Below are positions 51,546 through 59,702 of a stretch of 64,000 bases of DNA, in pieces. The number at the start of each line of letters is the position of its first letter. The first letter of the stretch is position 1. Below the pieces are notes generated by a model. The model saw nothing but the letters and a program-made list of their open reading frames with translations, made no database searches and had not been told where the DNA came from. Origin of the DNA: Janthinobacterium sp. PC23-8. Its GTDB lineage: Bacteria; Pseudomonadota; Gammaproteobacteria; Burkholderiales; Burkholderiaceae_D. The stretch covers positions 485,672 to 549,671 of the forward strand of contig NZ_NJGY01000004.1 in assembly GCF_002250505.1 (NCBI RefSeq), in the 5' to 3' direction. Position numbers and translations under genes: made by a program.

Positions 51546-53651
51546 ATGGCGCGTGCAAAACCTTTGAAAATCGTCGGCTGGACACTGGCCAGCCTGTTGG
51601 CGCTGATTGTACTGGTCATTATCTTTATCATGACCTTCGACTGGAACCGCGCCCGTCCCTATATCAACCGCAAGGTGTCGGAAAGCACGGGCCGCGAATT
51701 CGTCATCGGCGGCGACCTGCAAGTGACATTTCACCAGGGCTTGACAACGCAAGCCGGCTGGCGACGCTACGTGCCGCGCCCGACGATCACCGCCAACGAT
51801 GTGCGGATCAGCAATCCCGACTGGGCCACGGCCGGCAAACAGATGGCCAGCGCGCAGCGCATCGTGGTCTCGACGCATCTGCTGCCCCTGCTTCGCCACC
51901 GCCTGGTGCTCACCGACCTGGCGCTCGATGCCCCGCAAATCGCCCTGCAGCGCCGCGCCGACGGCAGCAACAGCTGGACCCTGAGAAACAATGGCCCATC
52001 GCAATGGGACGTGGACATCGAGCGCATGGCTTTTGCGGCCGGCACCATCCGCTACCTGGACCAGGCCATCGATCTCGACATGCACGCCAAGGTCAGCTCG
52101 ACCGCGCCGGACGCCACGCCGAACGATGGCGGCAATGACGCCAAAGCGGGCAACACGGTAGAAAAATACGGCATCGCCTTTACCCTGGGCGGCAGCTACC
52201 GCAAGGCGCCCGTCACCGGCGGCGGCAAGGCCGGCGCCGTACAGTCGCTGACGGACGACCATACTGTCTACCCGATCCAGGCCCATGCCGTGCTGGGCAA
52301 GAACAAGGCCAGCATCGACGGCACCCTGACCGATCCGCGCAGCCTGTCCGGCATCGATTTCCAGCTGAGCCTGGCAGGCGCCAGCATGGCCGACCTGTAT
52401 CCGCTGACGGGCGTGCTGCTGCCGGAAACACCGCAGTACGCGACCAGGGGCCGCCTGCTGGGCAAGAAGGAAGGCGGCACCTGGAACTGGACCTATGAAA
52501 AATTCAAGGGCAAGGTGGGCGAGAGCGACCTGGCCGGCACCTTGCAGTACCTGCCGCGCAAGCCGCGCGCCCTGCTGCGTGGCGAACTGAGCTCGCAGCA
52601 ACTGCGCCTGGAAGACCTGGGACCGACCATCGGTGCCGAAAGCAATGCCAGCAAAACATCGCGCGGCAAGGCAGCCAACCAGCCGGCCGGCAAAGCCTTG
52701 CCAGTGGAACAGTTCAACACGGCCAAATGGGATGCCCTGGATGCCGACGTGAAATTTACTGGCAAGAAACTGGTGCGCACCCACGATATTCCGCTCAATG
52801 ATATTGTTGCCGAAATTCACATGAAAGACAAGGTACTGAGCCTGACGCCATTGAACTTCGGCCTGGCCGGCGGCGACATCACCGCCAACATCACGCTCGA
52901 CGGCCGCCAGAAAACCATCGCCGCGCAAACCAAGGTGGCGGCGCGCCATCTCAAGATACGCGAGCTGTTCCCGAAACTGCAATCGATGCAGGCCAGCTTC
53001 GGCGAAGTTTATGCCGACGCGGCCCTGACCGGCCACGGCAATTCCGTGTCGTCCATGCTGGCCAGCGCCAACGGCGAACTGGCGGCCACCGTCAGCGAAG
53101 GCACGGTCAGCCAGTTCATCCTGGAACTGGCCGGCCTGAACCTGGCCAACGCCGTGTTCGTGAAAGTGTTCGGCGACAAGCAGGTCCAACTGAACTGCCT
53201 GGCCAGCGACTTCGCCGTCAACCACGGCGTGGCCAATGTGCGCCGCTTCGTGCTCGACACCGACAACGCCGTCGTCAACGTGACGGGCAACGTCAGCCTG
53301 GCCCGCGAAACGCTGGACCTCGACATCCGCCCGAAAACCAAGGGCGCCCGTGTCTTCTCGCTGCGCACTCCGCTGTATGCGCAAGGCACCTTCAAGGAGC
53401 CGAAGATCGGCCCGCAAAAAGGCCCGCTGGCCCTGAAAGCGGGCGCCGCCGTGGCCCTGGCCACCATCGTCGCCCCCGTCGCCGCCATCCTGCCGCTGAT
53501 TAACATCGACCGCGCCCCCGACACCGACTGCGGCGCCGTGATGGCGCAAGCGAAGGCCGTGCGCAAATCGGCAAAGTCGCCAACCACCAATGCCCCGGCG
53601 AAAAAAGTGACGGAAGCGGAAATCCGGAAAGCCCAGCAAGCGAAAAAATAA
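51546..53651 (+). CDS. AsmA family protein
   Basis: The protein has 701 residues. One N-terminal helix (IVGWTLASLLALIVLVIIFIM) anchors a large periplasmic domain. The AsmA N-terminal motif is FDWNRARPYINRKVSESTGREFVIGGDLQV. The C-terminal AsmA_2 region includes VSSMLASANGELAATVSEGTVSQFILELAG and VNVTGNVSLARETLDLDIRPK. A second hydrophobic stretch near residue 640 (AAVALATIVAPVAAILPLI) precedes a Lys-rich tail. AsmA-like proteins are implicated in phospholipid transport to the outer membrane. This is the second member of the superfamily in the window, with the YhdP-like gene at the left edge. Confidence 0.92.
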   Translation: MARAKPLKIVGWTLASLLALIVLVIIFIMTFDWNRARPYINRKVSESTGREFVIGGDLQVTFHQGLTTQAGWRRYVPRPTITANDVRISNPDWATAGKQMASAQRIVVSTHLLPLLRHRLVLTDLALDAPQIALQRRADGSNSWTLRNNGPSQWDVDIERMAFAAGTIRYLDQAIDLDMHAKVSSTAPDATPNDGGNDAKAGNTVEKYGIAFTLGGSYRKAPVTGGGKAGAVQSLTDDHTVYPIQAHAVLGKNKASIDGTLTDPRSLSGIDFQLSLAGASMADLYPLTGVLLPETPQYATRGRLLGKKEGGTWNWTYEKFKGKVGESDLAGTLQYLPRKPRALLRGELSSQQLRLEDLGPTIGAESNASKTSRGKAANQPAGKALPVEQFNTAKWDALDADVKFTGKKLVRTHDIPLNDIVAEIHMKDKVLSLTPLNFGLAGGDITANITLDGRQKTIAAQTKVAARHLKIRELFPKLQSMQASFGEVYADAALTGHGNSVSSMLASANGELAATVSEGTVSQFILELAGLNLANAVFVKVFGDKQVQLNCLASDFAVNHGVANVRRFVLDTDNAVVNVTGNVSLARETLDLDIRPKTKGARVFSLRTPLYAQGTFKEPKIGPQKGPLALKAGAAVALATIVAPVAAILPLINIDRAPDTDCGAVMAQAKAVRKSAKSPTTNAPAKKVTEAEIRKAQQAKK

Positions 53652-53713
53652 ACCAGCTTGACGCCAGCACTTGCAAGCCACCGCGCCATCTGCTGTAATT
53701 CAAGAGCAGTCGG

Positions 53714-53790
53714 CGGGGTGTGGCTCAGCCTGGTAGAGCGCTGCGTTCGGGACGCAGAAGTCGTCAGTTCAAATCTGGCCACCCCGACCA
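53714..53790 (+). tRNA. tRNA-Pro (anticodon CGG)
   Basis: The 77-nt cloverleaf has the acceptor CGGGGTG paired with CACCCCG, with C1-G72 and A73 as expected for proline, and an encoded CCA end. The anticodon stem-loop is CTGCG-TTCGGGA-CGCAG, reading CGG for codon CCG. The T arm contains the GTTCAAATC-type loop. It is the left neighbour of the IS-rich region and a plausible integration target. Confidence 0.96.
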
Positions 53791-53911
53791 GATTTCCCTT
53801 TTCAATCAAGGTTTTCCAGACCCGCCAAGCGGATTTCAGCTGCTTGCGACCACACTCAATAGCTTAATTTGACCAACTTGCAAACGCAGGCTGCAAGCCG
53901 GGCAACTTAGA

Positions 53912-55111
53912 TCAACTTGCTATCACCAGATCGGAAACCTTGAACGCCGACACTGTGTGTTCAAGCCGGCCAGCCTGCTCTTCCAACAACTGCGCCGTCG
54001 CCGCAACCTGTTCAACCAGCGCCGCGTTTTGTTGCGTGGTCTGATCCATCTGGGTAATCGCGGCACCGATCTTTTCAATATCGTGACGCTGTTCGACCGA
54101 ACTCGCACTCATGGCGCCGACGATCTCGGACACGGCGCTGATCGATTGCTGCACCTGATTGACCATGGTCCTGACTTCCTGCGTTTGGCGCAAGCCGTCC
54201 TGCACCATTCCCGCCGAAGCATCGATCAGCGCCTTGATCTCTTTCGCCGCAGTGGACGAGTGCTGCGCAAGATTGCGCACTTCGCTGGCGACCACCGCAA
54301 AGCCGCGCCCCTGCGCACCGGCGCGCGCCGCTTCCACTGAAGCATTGAGTGCCAGAATATTGGTCTGAAAAGCGATGCCGTCGATCAGAACGGTAATTTC
54401 GGAAATCTGCTTTGAGCTTTGAGCCAACCGCGCGATGGTGTCGCTCATGGTTTGCATCGCCTTGCTGCCCGACAGTGCTTGCGTGGCGGCTGCGTCGGCA
54501 AGCGTGTTGGCCCGGAGGGCATCATCGCTGTTGCGGCGTATCGTTACTGTGAGGCCGTGCATGCTTTGTGCGGTCCGCTCCAGCGACGCCGCCTGCTGCT
54601 CGGTGCGGATAGACAAATCCACGTTGCCGGCCGCGATATCGCGTGTCGCCATTGCCACCGAGCCGGTGGCGTGAACCACGCTAACCACCACGTCTTCGAC
54701 GCGTTGAAGGAAGCCGTCGAAGGCACGCGCCGAAGTGCCAAATTCATCCTTGCGCGGGCTGGCCGTGCGCTTGGAAAAATCGAGGAAGGAAGCCATCTCG
54801 CCGAACTTCGCAGTTTGCCGGTGCAGGCCGCCGCACACCACCGTGATCAAGTGGCGCGCCGCGATCAGCGCGACGATGACGCCGGCGATCATCAAAGCGG
54901 CGGCGCTCCAGATTAACAGCGTCGCCAGTCGCTGCGCATGTTCGACCACGGCGTCGCTCTGCAGCGAGATCGCACGCAATGGCTCGATGTCTTGCTGCAG
55001 TATGAGCGCGACGGCGATGGCGCCGACGCCAAGGCCCGACAGAATGACGACAGACAGGAAAAACGCCAACGTTACCTTGAACTGTATCGAGCGAAAGTAG
55101 TGGGATTTCAT
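53912..55111 (-). CDS. Short methyl-accepting chemotaxis protein
   Basis: The protein has 399 residues from the ATG at 55111 (MKSHYFRSIQFKVTLAFFLS). Two membrane helices (VTLAFFLSVVILSGLGVGAIAVALI and LATLLIWSAAALMIAGVIVALIAARH) enclose only about 35 periplasmic residues, so no normal ligand domain is present. A HAMP-like linker follows. The signalling domain has the conserved hairpin IDGIAFQTNILALNASVEAARAGAQGRGFAVVASEVRNLA. No CheW-tether pentapeptide (NWETF-type) ends the protein. It may sense through the membrane or cytoplasmic part, such as redox or membrane state. It is the first gene after tRNA-Pro. Confidence 0.9.
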   Translation of the reverse strand: MKSHYFRSIQFKVTLAFFLSVVILSGLGVGAIAVALILQQDIEPLRAISLQSDAVVEHAQRLATLLIWSAAALMIAGVIVALIAARHLITVVCGGLHRQTAKFGEMASFLDFSKRTASPRKDEFGTSARAFDGFLQRVEDVVVSVVHATGSVAMATRDIAAGNVDLSIRTEQQAASLERTAQSMHGLTVTIRRNSDDALRANTLADAAATQALSGSKAMQTMSDTIARLAQSSKQISEITVLIDGIAFQTNILALNASVEAARAGAQGRGFAVVASEVRNLAQHSSTAAKEIKALIDASAGMVQDGLRQTQEVRTMVNQVQQSISAVSEIVGAMSASSVEQRHDIEKIGAAITQMDQTTQQNAALVEQVAATAQLLEEQAGRLEHTVSAFKVSDLVIAS

Positions 55112-55641
55112 GTGATCTTCGTCCGTAAGATGTGTTCGCGCCTGCCCGGACTTCACGCCATGCAAGCAACAACGAAGGGGTGTCGCGCACAATGCGCGCA
55201 GCGTTTTCCAGCGATGATCTTAGCGTGGCGTCGGATAAAAAAATATCCGGCGCTTGCGGATGCGCCGGGGTGCTTTATCCATTTACTGCATAAAGCGGCG
55301 TCAAGAACAGAAAAAGTACATCTACTGCACCCTATGCATCAGTCCGTGTCCGAATGGCGGACCTGACCCCGGCGCCTCCTTTGCCGCTGGTGGCCTGCGG
55401 CCACACGAAGCGCCCGTGTTCGAGCCGCTTGGACAGCAGGCACAGGCCGTCGCCGGTAGACCATAGCAGTTTGATGACGTTGCCGCGTCGACCGCGAAAC
55501 ACAAACACGTGCCCGCTGAACGGGTCATCGGAAAGCGCCGACTTAAAGTGGACCCATCCGTCAAGACAGTTTTTGCCTGAATTTAAGCTATGGTCTTGAT
55601 CCTGCATGCAGCAGATCAGCGCTGCCCTGTCTTGCTTAATT

Positions 55642-56631
55642 TTACCCACCCGTGAGCATGGGAGTCATCTCGGTCGGCTCCCGGCAGGGCGGGGTTTGGG
55701 GCGGAGCCCCATGCTCCCCAGCACTGCTTGCATCGTGCCCTGGTTTTGTCTCAGGTGATTCCAGCGCAGGCACGCTGCCGTATTTATCGAGGATCAAGGC
55801 ACCACCGCCTTCGCCACTTTTGTACACTACATCCGGCGTCTGATAGTTCAACGCCTGGTGCGGCCGCTCGCCATTGTAAAAGGCGAAGTACCGCGTCAAT
55901 CCTGCATGCAGGTCGCCCATCGTGGCGTAGCCGTTCAAGTACACGTCCTCGTACTTGACGTTGCGCCACAGGCGCTCCACGAAGATGTTGTCCAATGCAC
56001 GGCCCCGCCCGTCCATGCTGATGTCAACTCCTGCACGCTTCAGGACCCCTGTGAAGGCCACGCTCGTGAACTGACTGCCCTGGTCGGTGTTGAAGATCTC
56101 AGGCTTGCCGTGATCGATCAATGCCTCCACCAGACAGTCCACGCAAAATGACGCGTCCATGCTGTTGCTGATGCGCCAGGTCAGCACGCGCCGCGAGTAC
56201 CAGTCGATGATCGCGACCAGGTACGCAAAGCCGCGTGCCAGCCTGATATACGTGATGTCTGTACTCCAGACATGGTTTGGCCGCACGATGGCCACGCCAC
56301 GCAGTAGATACGGATACACCTTGTGCCCTGGATGTTGAACTGCCGTGCCCGGCCCCGGCGCCATCCCCGCCAGCCCGAGCATGCGCATCAATCGCTGCAC
56401 ATGCTTGCGGTTAACCATCCAACCTTGCCGCGTCAGAATCACCACCATCCGCCGGCTCCCGTAGAACGGATGCCGCGTGAATTCTTCATCGATCAGCGCA
56501 CACAAGGTCAGCTCATCGTCATCAGGACGCGCCGCCTCCCGTGGCCGGTACACGGTCGCCCTCGAGACACCCGCCAACTCGCATTGTCGCGACAGCGATA
56601 TCTCGCCGGCGACGATCCATTCCAACCGCAC
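55642..56631 (-). CDS. IS3-family transposase OrfB (DDE integrase core)
   Basis: This reading frame has 329 residues from a GTG; it is normally made as an OrfAB fusion by -1 frameshifting. The DDE core is visible: VWSTDITYIRLARGFAYLVAIID (first Asp), EIFNTDQGSQFTSVAFTGVL (second Asp) and DNIFVERLWRNVKYEDVYLN (Glu). An HTH_21-type N-terminal region contains RATVYRPREAARPDDDELTL. The C-terminus carries a long Pro/Gly-rich tail after VVYKSGEGGG that is not part of the core. Confidence 0.95.
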   Translation of the reverse strand: MRLEWIVAGEISLSRQCELAGVSRATVYRPREAARPDDDELTLCALIDEEFTRHPFYGSRRMVVILTRQGWMVNRKHVQRLMRMLGLAGMAPGPGTAVQHPGHKVYPYLLRGVAIVRPNHVWSTDITYIRLARGFAYLVAIIDWYSRRVLTWRISNSMDASFCVDCLVEALIDHGKPEIFNTDQGSQFTSVAFTGVLKRAGVDISMDGRGRALDNIFVERLWRNVKYEDVYLNGYATMGDLHAGLTRYFAFYNGERPHQALNYQTPDVVYKSGEGGGALILDKYGSVPALESPETKPGHDASSAGEHGAPPQTPPCREPTEMTPMLTGG

Positions 56632-56639
56632 CGCGCCGC

Positions 56640-56930
56640 TTACAGGCCTGACTTTTTTTTAAGCCAATCTAACTCCATCTTAAGGCGACCAATTTCGCCG
56701 TACAGCCGGTCTTCGTCCTCGTGTGCCGCCTCCACTTTCGGTCCCCGCTTACCTTCGAACAGGGTCCCAGCTCGGGCAAGGATCTCCTTCTTCCACTGGC
56801 TGACCATCACAGGATGGACACCGTGATGCTGCGCGATCTCGTTCACCGTTTTGATACCACGCACGGCCTCAAGACCGACCTTTCCCTTGAACTCCGCGCT
56901 GTGCACTTTCCGCTTCTTTATCTCCGCCAT
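56640..56930 (-). CDS. IS3-family transposase OrfA (helix-turn-helix)
   Basis: The protein has 96 residues from the ATG at 56930, preceded by AGGAGG. It is a HTH_Tnp_1-type protein: KVHSAEFKGKVGLEAVRGIK, TVNEIAQHHGVHPVMVSQWK and a C-terminal leucine-rich helix (RLYGEIGRLKMELDWLKKK). Near the end the mRNA has CTT followed by eight A and G, a slippery A-AAA-AAG site from which a -1 shift enters OrfB. OrfA binds the IS ends. Confidence 0.93.
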   Translation of the reverse strand: MAEIKKRKVHSAEFKGKVGLEAVRGIKTVNEIAQHHGVHPVMVSQWKKEILARAGTLFEGKRGPKVEAAHEDEDRLYGEIGRLKMELDWLKKKSGL

Positions 56931-57084
56931 TCGCCGCCATCCTCCTGTGAGGACCATAGCTTAAACTGCTGTCTCAAATCGTGGGTCCACTATAACTCGA
57001 CCTTGGCGGCGAGTCCGTTGAAACCGGCCCGCATATCCGTGAACCCGGCCGAGATCCAGATGCGTGTGCCCGCCGGCAGGCCCA

Positions 57085-57483
57085 TCATGCGCGCAAACTC
57101 GCGATGACCAGGCGCAGCGTGTCGGCATCGACCGTTCCCTCGATCCGTACTACCGCGCCGCCCAACTCGATGGCGATACTGCCGCGCTGGCATGGCGGCG
57201 CCGGTGCCGGTAGCACCGCCGGCGGCTCTTCCTGCTCCGTCACGAGGACCACCGGCAACAAGGCGCTCTCTTCGGTGTCAAAGCCAGCGAACAGTCCGGC
57301 CAGGTACTCGCGCCGCCACTTGAACACCATGTTGGCATTGAGTTGATGCTGCAGCGCCAACTGAGATACCGATATGCTTGGTGTGCATGCCTCAAGCGCC
57401 ACTTTCAGTTTGAAGCTGCGCGGATAGTTTAGTCGCCCGCTGCGACTGCCCCGTTTTAACACTGTGTCCATTTTGGTTCCCAT
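57085..57483 (-). CDS. tnpA: IS66-family TnpA (accessory, HTH)
   Basis: The protein has 132 residues from the ATG at 57483. IS66 TnpA features are YPRSFKLKVALEACTPSISV and SQLALQHQLNANMVFKWRRE (helix-turn-helix), then a Pro-rich linker and the C-terminal IAIELGGAVVRIEGTVDADTLRLVIASLR. Its stop overlaps the tnpB start (ATGA). It is intact but its partner tnpB is split and its tnpC is missing, so it is probably non-functional as a system. Confidence 0.9.
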   Translation of the reverse strand: MGTKMDTVLKRGSRSGRLNYPRSFKLKVALEACTPSISVSQLALQHQLNANMVFKWRREYLAGLFAGFDTEESALLPVVLVTEQEEPPAVLPAPAPPCQRGSIAIELGGAVVRIEGTVDADTLRLVIASLRA

Positions 57484-57599
57484 CAAAAAATAGTGGGAAC
57501 CACTTTGGACTATAGAGTGAACGACGTACAGACGGTGCAGGCACCTCGCTTACACTCCATCTGAAATTACAGTCGCATTACATTGTGAAGCGACTGTGC

Positions 57600-59423
57600 T
57601 CATTTCCCTTCGCAACTTTGAGTGCTGCTACAAATGATTTTAAAGTTACAAGGAGTAACCGAGCAGAAATCAGGGCCTGTAGTGTAGCCAGGCTTAAAAC
57701 TGCCATCTTCATTCGTGCATCCAGCGTAAACACGTCTCCCCACTGCATAAACTGTATGTAATTTATTGGTACATGTTGTTGGTGTTGGTGTTGGTGTTGG
57801 TGTTGGTGTTGGTGTTGGTGTTGGTGTTGGTGTTGGTGTTGGTGTTGGTGTTGGTGTTGGTGTCGGTGTCGGTGTGACGCATACGCCGTTTTGCAGCACT
57901 TGCGATGACGTGCAAGTTGGTGTTGGTGTGACGCACACGCCGTTTTGTAGCACTTTCGGTGACGTGCAGGTAGGCGGTGGCGTTACACATACGCCGTTTT
58001 GCAGCACTTGTGGCAATGTACAGGTTGGTGCTGGCGTTACGCATACGCCGTTTTGCAGCACTTGCGATGATGTGCAAGTTGGTGTTGGTGTGACGCACAC
58101 GCCGTTTTGTAGCACTTTTGGTGATGTGCAGGTAGGCGGTGGCGTTACACATACGCCGTTTTGCAGCACTTGTGGCAATGTACAGGTTGGTGCTGGCGTT
58201 ACGCATACGCCGTTTTGCAGCACTTGCGATGATGTGCAAGTTGGTGTTGGTGTGACGCACACGCCGTTTTGCAGCACTTTCGGTGATGTGCAGGTAGGCG
58301 GTGGCGTTACACATACGCCGTTTTGCAGCACTTGCGATGATGTGCAAGTTGGTGTTGGTGTGACGCACACGCCGTTTTGCAGCACCTTTGGATAAGTACA
58401 GATTGGTGTTTCAACAGGCGCTGGTGCAGTCGGCGCTTGTCGTTCAGTATAGGTTGTGGTTCGGAGATCACTTGTGTATTGGTTCGTTGTTGAAACGGAT
58501 GGTTCCGACTCAGTAATGACCAAAGCACTTCGCCTATCTGCATAGTCTATCGCCATTGAGCCGATCACATAACCTGCAGCAACTACTGTAACTACAGGCA
58601 ATGAGGCTACAATTGCTGTGGTAACTGCTGCACCACCAGCAGCAATGGCTCCCCCCTCGCCTGCAGCAATAAGTGTCGATAAGGCACCGCCACTTACTGC
58701 CACCACGCCGTTCCATCCAATGGTCCTGAAATTGTCCCAATGGATGCCAAGGATAGTTCTTCTGCTAACGAGATCCACTTCTTGGGCGTTGGCCTCTGAC
58801 ATCAGGCTAAATCCACGTATACGTTTGATAGCCATCCCTGCCAATGTCATTAATGCGCCTGATGGCTGAGTAACCACCGAAGTAACGTCCTTTACCCCAA
58901 TAAGGTTGTTGTAACCCGAAAAACTCTCGGTGAGCATCCATCCCTGCAGCCATTTATCAGCATTGGTATAAAGCACCGCACCGACGGAAAATCGGCCATT
59001 CATGTCATACGTTCGATATTCGATACGTTCAACCCCCACATAGTTGACAGTTGTTCGGTGGCCTTTATCCATCGACATAATTTCTTGGAGGCCACCGGTA
59101 TCCGTAAAGGTCACGCGGGTGCGGTCATTCGTTGGACCTGTGTACATTACCCATTTCCCCTTGCCTATTTCACCCTGGTGGGTATAGCGAACAGAATTTC
59201 CTTTGTAGGTTCCTGTAAAAAATAATGTTCCATCCGTTTGGCTGGTTGCAGTCAGATTCTGAATCGAAGCTTTTGATGCAGTAACTGGCAAGGGAACCGC
59301 AGGCGCTCCAGATGTACTGCTGCCCGAACTAGGAACGCCATCACTGCTACCGCCACCGCAGGCTACCAATGCGCATGCGACGGTTGCACATAAAATGTAA
59401 CGAAGACGACTTAGTGCGATCAA
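57600..59423 (-). CDS. Repeat lipoprotein: ten 18-residue Cys repeats plus Thr-Pro tract (unknown function)
   Basis: The protein has 607 residues from a TTG at 59423, preceded by GGAG; no ATG is nearby. The signal peptide ends in a lipobox LVAC with the lipidated Cys22, followed by GGGSSDG. Residues about 45-200 look beta-rich (GTLFFTGTYKGNSVRYTHQG). Residues about 245-310 form a Gly/Ala-rich hydrophobic region (GGAVVTTAI-like, VVTVVAAGYVIGSMAID) with two possible helices. From residue 342 ten copies of an 18-residue unit follow (C-T-x2-x-VLQNGVCVTPxPT), each with two Cys. A (TP)n tract and a C-terminal domain with about seven Cys complete it. GC content is clearly lower than the neighbours. 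It lies between IS remnants. I do not recognise a function; a cell-surface adhesin or secreted disulfide-rich protein is possible. Confidence 0.85.
   Translation of the reverse strand: MIALSRLRYILCATVACALVACGGGSSDGVPSSGSSTSGAPAVPLPVTASKASIQNLTATSQTDGTLFFTGTYKGNSVRYTHQGEIGKGKWVMYTGPTNDRTRVTFTDTGGLQEIMSMDKGHRTTVNYVGVERIEYRTYDMNGRFSVGAVLYTNADKWLQGWMLTESFSGYNNLIGVKDVTSVVTQPSGALMTLAGMAIKRIRGFSLMSEANAQEVDLVSRRTILGIHWDNFRTIGWNGVVAVSGGALSTLIAAGEGGAIAAGGAAVTTAIVASLPVVTVVAAGYVIGSMAIDYADRRSALVITESEPSVSTTNQYTSDLRTTTYTERQAPTAPAPVETPICTYPKVLQNGVCVTPTPTCTSSQVLQNGVCVTPPPTCTSPKVLQNGVCVTPTPTCTSSQVLQNGVCVTPAPTCTLPQVLQNGVCVTPPPTCTSPKVLQNGVCVTPTPTCTSSQVLQNGVCVTPAPTCTLPQVLQNGVCVTPPPTCTSPKVLQNGVCVTPTPTCTSSQVLQNGVCVTPTPTPTPTPTPTPTPTPTPTPTPTPTPTPTPTTCTNKLHTVYAVGRRVYAGCTNEDGSFKPGYTTGPDFCSVTPCNFKIICSSTQSCEGK
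57781..58400. repeat. 54-bp repeat array (x10) and 6-bp GGTGTT tract within the lipoprotein gene
   Basis: Positions 57861-58400 hold ten 54-bp units encoding the 18-residue repeat. They form a higher-order pattern of three units (162 bp) that is nearly identical between copies, for example 57881-58042 and 58043-58204. Next to it, 57781-57876 is a 6-bp array: 13 perfect GGTGTT copies, then GGTGTC twice and GGTGTG. All units are multiples of three, so changes in copy number keep the frame. Confidence 0.92.
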
Positions 59424-59702
59424 TTAGAAACTCCAGAATGGTTAAGGTGTTTATTAGGAAGACAAAGCTAAATTAAAAGCTTCTGTGAAAAATATTTTTT
59501 GGCAAAAATCTCATTCACTTGCATGTGCCAGAAACCCGGACAATTTATCCTACTTGGTTTTTTAATTTTTAACATCCCATAAATGGGGGATATGAATTGA
59601 TAGCAAATGCTTGGATCTATGCCGTTACTGTGAAAGGTAGAGACTTCGGGCGCGCAGCTTCCCTTCCCGCATGAAGCGAGTTCAAGGAAATTGCCGCTAG
59701 GC
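59424..59702. other. AT-rich upstream region of the lipoprotein and left edge of the IS21 remnant
   Basis: No gene is supported here. The sequence is AT-rich up to about 59640 and should hold the lipoprotein promoter. At about 59700 it changes abruptly to GC-rich istA sequence. No IS21-type terminal repeat is seen at this edge, so the left end of that element was lost. Confidence 0.5.

Larger units (their letters stand above)
55545..56994 (-). mobile_element. Intact IS3-family insertion sequence (about 1450 bp) with ACT target duplication
   Basis: Both ends share an inverted repeat of the form TA(A/T)AGTGGACCCA...GACAG...TTTAAGCTATGG. The element is flanked by ACT at 55542-55544 and 56995-56997, the 3-bp duplication expected for IS3-family transposition. 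It carries orfA and orfB in a -1 frame relation. Both frames are intact, so it could be active. The OrfA sequence type is of the IS51-like group, which is an inference by eye. Confidence 0.9.
55332..57088 (-). pseudogene. tnpB: IS66 tnpB, split by IS insertion and C-terminally degraded
   Basis: The N-terminal part (from 57088, overlapping the tnpA stop by ATGA) reads MMGLPAGTRIWISAGFTDMR, the hallmark of IS66 TnpB. After the IS3-family insertion the frame resumes as SALSDDPFSGHVFVFRGRRG and IKLLWSTGDGLCLLSKRLEH. Removing the inserted element and one ACT copy restores an unbroken frame (AAKVESALSDDPF). Downstream of GRFVWPQATSGK the sequence diverges from the family and runs into unrelated sequence up to a stop at 55332. 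TnpB is an accessory IS66 protein of unknown exact role. Confidence 0.85.
55332..57553 (-). mobile_element. IS66-family remnant (tnpA + split tnpB), interrupted by an IS3-family element
   Basis: On the minus strand the element begins with GTAAGCGAGGTG at 57553-57542, the GTAAGCG start typical of IS66 ends. Then come tnpA and the 5' part of tnpB; an IS3-family element splits tnpB. The tnpB frame resumes at 55541 and fades after FVWPQATSGK, so the rest of the element, including its own tnpC and right end, is missing. Confidence 0.8.

Noticed and set aside
57766..58395. Plus-strand frame of 209 codons and another minus-strand frame over the repeat array
   Set aside because: The 54-bp and 6-bp repeats keep several frames open at once. 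Only the lipoprotein frame extends through unique sequence with a signal peptide.
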